Source: Methanomicrobia archaeon
GTDB taxonomy: Archaea; Methanobacteriota_B; Thermococci; Methanofastidiosales; NM3
Length of the DNA stretch: 64,000 nucleotides
NCBI GenBank assembly: GCA_030603445.1
Contig: JAUVXU010000001.1
Coordinates: 94,713-158,712 of the forward strand
Direction: 5' to 3'
The notes under the pieces are model-generated. The model worked only from the letters and a program-made list of their open reading frames with translations, was not told the DNA's origin and ran no database searches. A program made the translations under genes and the position numbers. Shown piece by piece: positions 61,159 to 64,000 of the stretch (positions within the stretch are counted from its first letter, which is position 1; each line of letters opens with the position of its first letter).

Positions 61159-63741
61159 ATGGAGAAAGACCGTATAGTGCTAAACGATAAACTGCACCTA
61201 TTGCAGGATGACATCAATGTGTATATTGGTAGAAAGCAATCAGTTTTTAATAAATATAAGGACAAGGCAGGCCTGTACATAGGGAAGGTGGCAGAGAGTG
61301 AAACGCTGGGTACAGACCAATACAATAGGAATATACTTTTGGACTCAATTTCCCCGCATGCCATATTTATATGTGGTATGAGGGGTTCAGGAAAGTCCTA
61401 TACTCTTGGTGTTATTGCAGAAGAGATGGCAGCCAAGAACAGTGGTGCAGGCGTCATTATTATAGATCCTATGGGCATTTTCTGGTCTATGCGCAATGCT
61501 AATAAGGTGGCCCAGGAGAAGAGCTTCCTTCGCAAATGGGGCATGTCTGCAAAGAGCTTCAAGAATGTTTCTGTTTTTCTGCCGCCAGGCTATACAAAAG
61601 ATGTACCAAAGGGAACATACGATCATGAATTTACCATCCGCCCTTCAGAGATATCTATTGAGGAATGGTGTCTTACGTTTGGCATCGACCGCTTTGATAC
61701 AATGGGACTGCTTATCGAACGCGTGGTAGACCGTGTGAGAAAGGGATATACCACATTTGATGAGGCAGCTATACCTGAAAGGGGCGATGATTATGATATC
61801 TCCGATCTAATTGATTGTATAACTCTTGAAGAGTCTATACGTTCAAAATCACACGGTTTCAAGCAGACAACGCGCCGCGCACTAATTGCCCGTCTTAATG
61901 GTGCTATCGAGTGGGGAATATTCTCGAAAAAAGGAACACAGCTAAAAGAGCTTTCACGCAGAGGGATGGTGTCTATTATTGACGTGTCCTTCTTGGGAGA
62001 CAATGTTCGTTCACTAGTGGTAGGCATACTTGCACGTAACATATTAAACACCCGTAAGATGGTATCGCGTCATGAAGCAACAGGCAACCTAAAGAACGTT
62101 TTTGGAAGCATACCAGTAACATGGCTCATGATAGATGAGGCCCATATCCTCGTTCCTTCTTCCGGACAAAAAACAGCTGCTACGGATTCTCTCATAGAGT
62201 ATGTAAGGCAAGGACGCCAACCTGGTTGCTCACTTGTGCTTGCTACCCAGCAACCATCAGCCATTGACTCTAGAGTACTATCACAGACAGACATCTTGAT
62301 ATGCCACAAGCTAGTTTATGATGATGATACAAAGGCAGTGTTTCGCAGAATGCCTTCTGAGATGCCTTCGGCTTTCAAAGACTCCCATTTTATCAAGAGC
62401 CTTCCTATTGGAATGGCAATTATTGGAGACAAACAAGAACAGACATCACGTGCGTTCCTAGCGCGAATCAGGCCCCGCATCTCCCAGCACGAAGGCCGTG
62501 AGTGCACAGCAACTCTAGAGGCTGATTCAGACATTGTGCGCTCTAATCTAAAGGAACTACTTGTCGAACGTTATAATGCGGGTGGGGAAGAGGGCCTGCC
62601 CGAACTTGTAGCAAGTATAGAAGAGGACTACAACGTGCAACTGAATCTAGATGAGCTTTTAAATGAACTTTCTGTTGAGGGTAAAATAGAGCGAGAGGTC
62701 GTTGAAATAAATGAATCAAAAAGAGGCAAGAAGCGCAAAAAACATGTTGAGCAAGAAATGCCTGCGACTGAAAATGATACGTTAGATGAGGAAAAATTGG
62801 TTTCTGAAACATCTTCTATTTGCACTGATAAACCTGAAGGGAAGACACAACCTGACTCTAACCAAGGGCAGTCAATTTCTTTAGAGGTAGTTGAACCAAT
62901 TATAACAGACGACATAATTATGCAATACCTTGAGTTGGACCAAGTTAGCCAAGAAGAAGATACTACTCGCGATGTAGACTACTCTAAAGTAAATATAGTG
63001 CTAGAGTACATAGGCATAGATGAGATAACAGAACTTGCAGAGAAGAAAAGGAAGAAGCGCCGTTTATTTGGAAAAACTGAGATGATAATATGCCATTATC
63101 TTATTTATTATCCTTTTTGGCGCGTTATATACGACTATTTTCCGAAAAATAAGAGATATACGTCACTTGAAACATATGTCGATGGCATCACAGGGGAACT
63201 AGTCATAAAAGAAAAAACACTTACAAGAACCAAAGGCGTGCGTGATATTGTGAATCTCAAGAAAAACGAGAGGGATTTCATGCTTTACATTAACTCTCGG
63301 GAGAATCCAACAAATGAGGATATACAGAATGAACTTGGAATGACCTACAAAAAGGTCGATAACCTATTAGATAGTCTTATATCAAAAAATCTAGTCAAAA
63401 TTAAGAAGGTGGGACAGCATAGCGAGGTGCATTCTACAATTGATTTTAATGTAGTGGAGGGCCCCAATGACAAACGCTTTAAGAACCTCGATTTAGAGAT
63501 TAAAGAGGAGCTTGTAGAAACCGATGCGCTTATAAATTTTATAATTCCCGAATCCCAGGCCAGAAAGTCTATTGAGATATTTAGTGGCACTAAGATATGG
63601 CGTGTTGATCGTACATATTATCCTTACTGGGTGGTGGTGTATGATAATGGAGAGCGAAAGCGCGTGGAGATCTTTGATGCATTGAACGGAAGTATAGATA
63701 ACGATGCAAAGAGCATGCTGCGCTTCAGACTTCAAAGTTAA
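61159..63741 (+). CDS. HerA-family (DUF87) ATPase with repeated C-terminal modules
   Basis: 860 residues from the ATG at 61159; a TTG four codons earlier is the alternative. Walker A ICGMRGSGKSYT (K79), Walker B WLMIDEAHILVP (near 322) and the sensor/arginine region ATQQPSAIDSRVLSQTD mark the FtsK/HerA translocase family. An acidic, low-complexity linker (about 515-600) precedes two related modules at about 650 and 820 with YYPFWRVIYD and YYPYWVVVYD cores, and a winged-helix-like stretch between them (NPTNEDIQNELGMTYKKVDN). HerA proteins translocate DNA or remodel complexes; without NurA or Mre11/Rad50 nearby its process is open. Confidence 0.8.
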   Translation: MEKDRIVLNDKLHLLQDDINVYIGRKQSVFNKYKDKAGLYIGKVAESETLGTDQYNRNILLDSISPHAIFICGMRGSGKSYTLGVIAEEMAAKNSGAGVIIIDPMGIFWSMRNANKVAQEKSFLRKWGMSAKSFKNVSVFLPPGYTKDVPKGTYDHEFTIRPSEISIEEWCLTFGIDRFDTMGLLIERVVDRVRKGYTTFDEAAIPERGDDYDISDLIDCITLEESIRSKSHGFKQTTRRALIARLNGAIEWGIFSKKGTQLKELSRRGMVSIIDVSFLGDNVRSLVVGILARNILNTRKMVSRHEATGNLKNVFGSIPVTWLMIDEAHILVPSSGQKTAATDSLIEYVRQGRQPGCSLVLATQQPSAIDSRVLSQTDILICHKLVYDDDTKAVFRRMPSEMPSAFKDSHFIKSLPIGMAIIGDKQEQTSRAFLARIRPRISQHEGRECTATLEADSDIVRSNLKELLVERYNAGGEEGLPELVASIEEDYNVQLNLDELLNELSVEGKIEREVVEINESKRGKKRKKHVEQEMPATENDTLDEEKLVSETSSICTDKPEGKTQPDSNQGQSISLEVVEPIITDDIIMQYLELDQVSQEEDTTRDVDYSKVNIVLEYIGIDEITELAEKKRKKRRLFGKTEMIICHYLIYYPFWRVIYDYFPKNKRYTSLETYVDGITGELVIKEKTLTRTKGVRDIVNLKKNERDFMLYINSRENPTNEDIQNELGMTYKKVDNLLDSLISKNLVKIKKVGQHSEVHSTIDFNVVEGPNDKRFKNLDLEIKEELVETDALINFIIPESQARKSIEIFSGTKIWRVDRTYYPYWVVVYDNGERKRVEIFDALNGSIDNDAKSMLRFRLQS

Positions 63742-63964
63742 TAATCCTTTTTTTTGCATATATCTACTGCATGGCTAAAATGTTTTATAATAAAATATTT
63801 TGGTAATATCGTAAGTCTCAACACATCTTTTACATGTTCTTATATTTCAAATCCCCTCCATTTTCAACAGCATCATGTGCATGCAGCCATGGAGTCAGCG
63901 TACTTGTTGTACCATATATGCTTATTTTAAAAAAACACTTCCAAAACATCCATTTGCAACGTTT

Positions 63965-63981
63965 ACCGAAAGTTTTTTATA
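63965..63981 (+). promoter_or_regulatory. BRE/TATA promoter facing out of the window
   Basis: ACCGAAAGTTTTTTATA matches the signal-peptidase promoter core (ACCGAAAGTTTTT). It ends 19 bases before the window edge, implying a rightward transcript starting near 64000. Confidence 0.6.
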
Positions 63982-64000
63982 GGCTTTAATAAAAGCGAAT

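Overview
The window is a dense piece of an archaeal chromosome, most likely from an anaerobic, methanogen-related euryarchaeon. Archaeal markers include an archaeal-type CCA-adding enzyme, archaeal Trm1, primase large subunit PriL, DUF99, an archaeal/ER-type signal peptidase, a HerA-family ATPase, Lhr helicase, an eL13-like protein, a CDP-alcohol phosphotransferase of the archaetidylinositol-phosphate type and BRE/TATA promoters. A DUF2099 gene (methanogenesis marker 8), an FrhB-type F420 oxidoreductase subunit, many Fe-S proteins, anaerobic ribonucleotide reductase and a hybrid-cluster protein point to a strict anaerobe with methanogen ancestry. Methanofastidiosa is one possible home, but no gene here proves it. 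I see no transposase, prophage, CRISPR array or rRNA.

Layout. 1-4.7 kb: leftward redox block (COG2403 GTPase, membrane polyferredoxin, membrane thioredoxin, DUF116). 4.9-12.1 kb: small helical protein plus deacetylase; a tightly overlapping leftward operon (phosphoribosyltransferase, ThpR, Cca); two HTH proteins; rpiA; and a secreted thioredoxin/TPR protein. Much of this stretch is visibly AT-richer than its surroundings. 12.1-18.4 kb: trm1, rlmE, DUF99, then a rightward run of signal peptidase, Nudix, archaetidylinositol-phosphate synthase and PfkB kinase, followed by a stand-alone Lrp ligand domain and a divergent PRPP synthetase. 18.5-26.7 kb: CARF-like protein, tiny basic protein, trpS, priL with an array of upstream repeats, COG1784 permease, CARDB/TPR membrane protein, OB-fold protein and PAP2 phosphatase. 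26.8-31.8 kb: FrhB plus polyferredoxin pair, AlaX, a MoaD/SAMP-like protein, inositol-1-phosphate synthase, tRNA-His and tRNA-Lys with identical promoters, and methanogenesis marker 8.

31.9-38.2 kb: eL13-HhH fusion, two membrane proteins, PEP synthase, a putative 56-residue protein and an MFS exporter. 38.6-43.9 kb: a compact dNTP operon (nrdD, glutaredoxin, dut, thyX, dCMP deaminase, nrdG). 44-50.6 kb: tandem MarC proteins, an AK6-type kinase, a two-component pair whose response regulator carries a HEPN-like output, a DUF6884 protein and a secreted calcium-repeat protein. 50.7-58.5 kb: Lhr helicase, divergent HxlR regulator/hcp pair, HAD phosphatase and sucCD. 58.8-63.7 kb: NTF2-like lipoprotein, HPr-kinase-like protein, degenerate CPBP membrane protein and a HerA-like ATPase; a strong promoter at the right edge points out of the window.

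How the genes connect: inositol-1-phosphate synthase and the archaetidylinositol-phosphate synthase supply one lipid headgroup pathway. RpiA, the PRPP synthetase homologue and the phosphoribosyltransferase connect pentose phosphate to nucleotide salvage. The nrdD operon makes dNTPs and dTMP without oxygen. SucCD, PEP synthase and the Fe-S/FrhB proteins belong to central carbon and electron metabolism. The best candidates for undescribed biology are the polyferredoxin-thioredoxin-DUF116 membrane redox module, the response regulator with a HEPN-like output domain, the eL13-HhH fusion, the stand-alone CARF-like protein, and the phased repeats upstream of priL.
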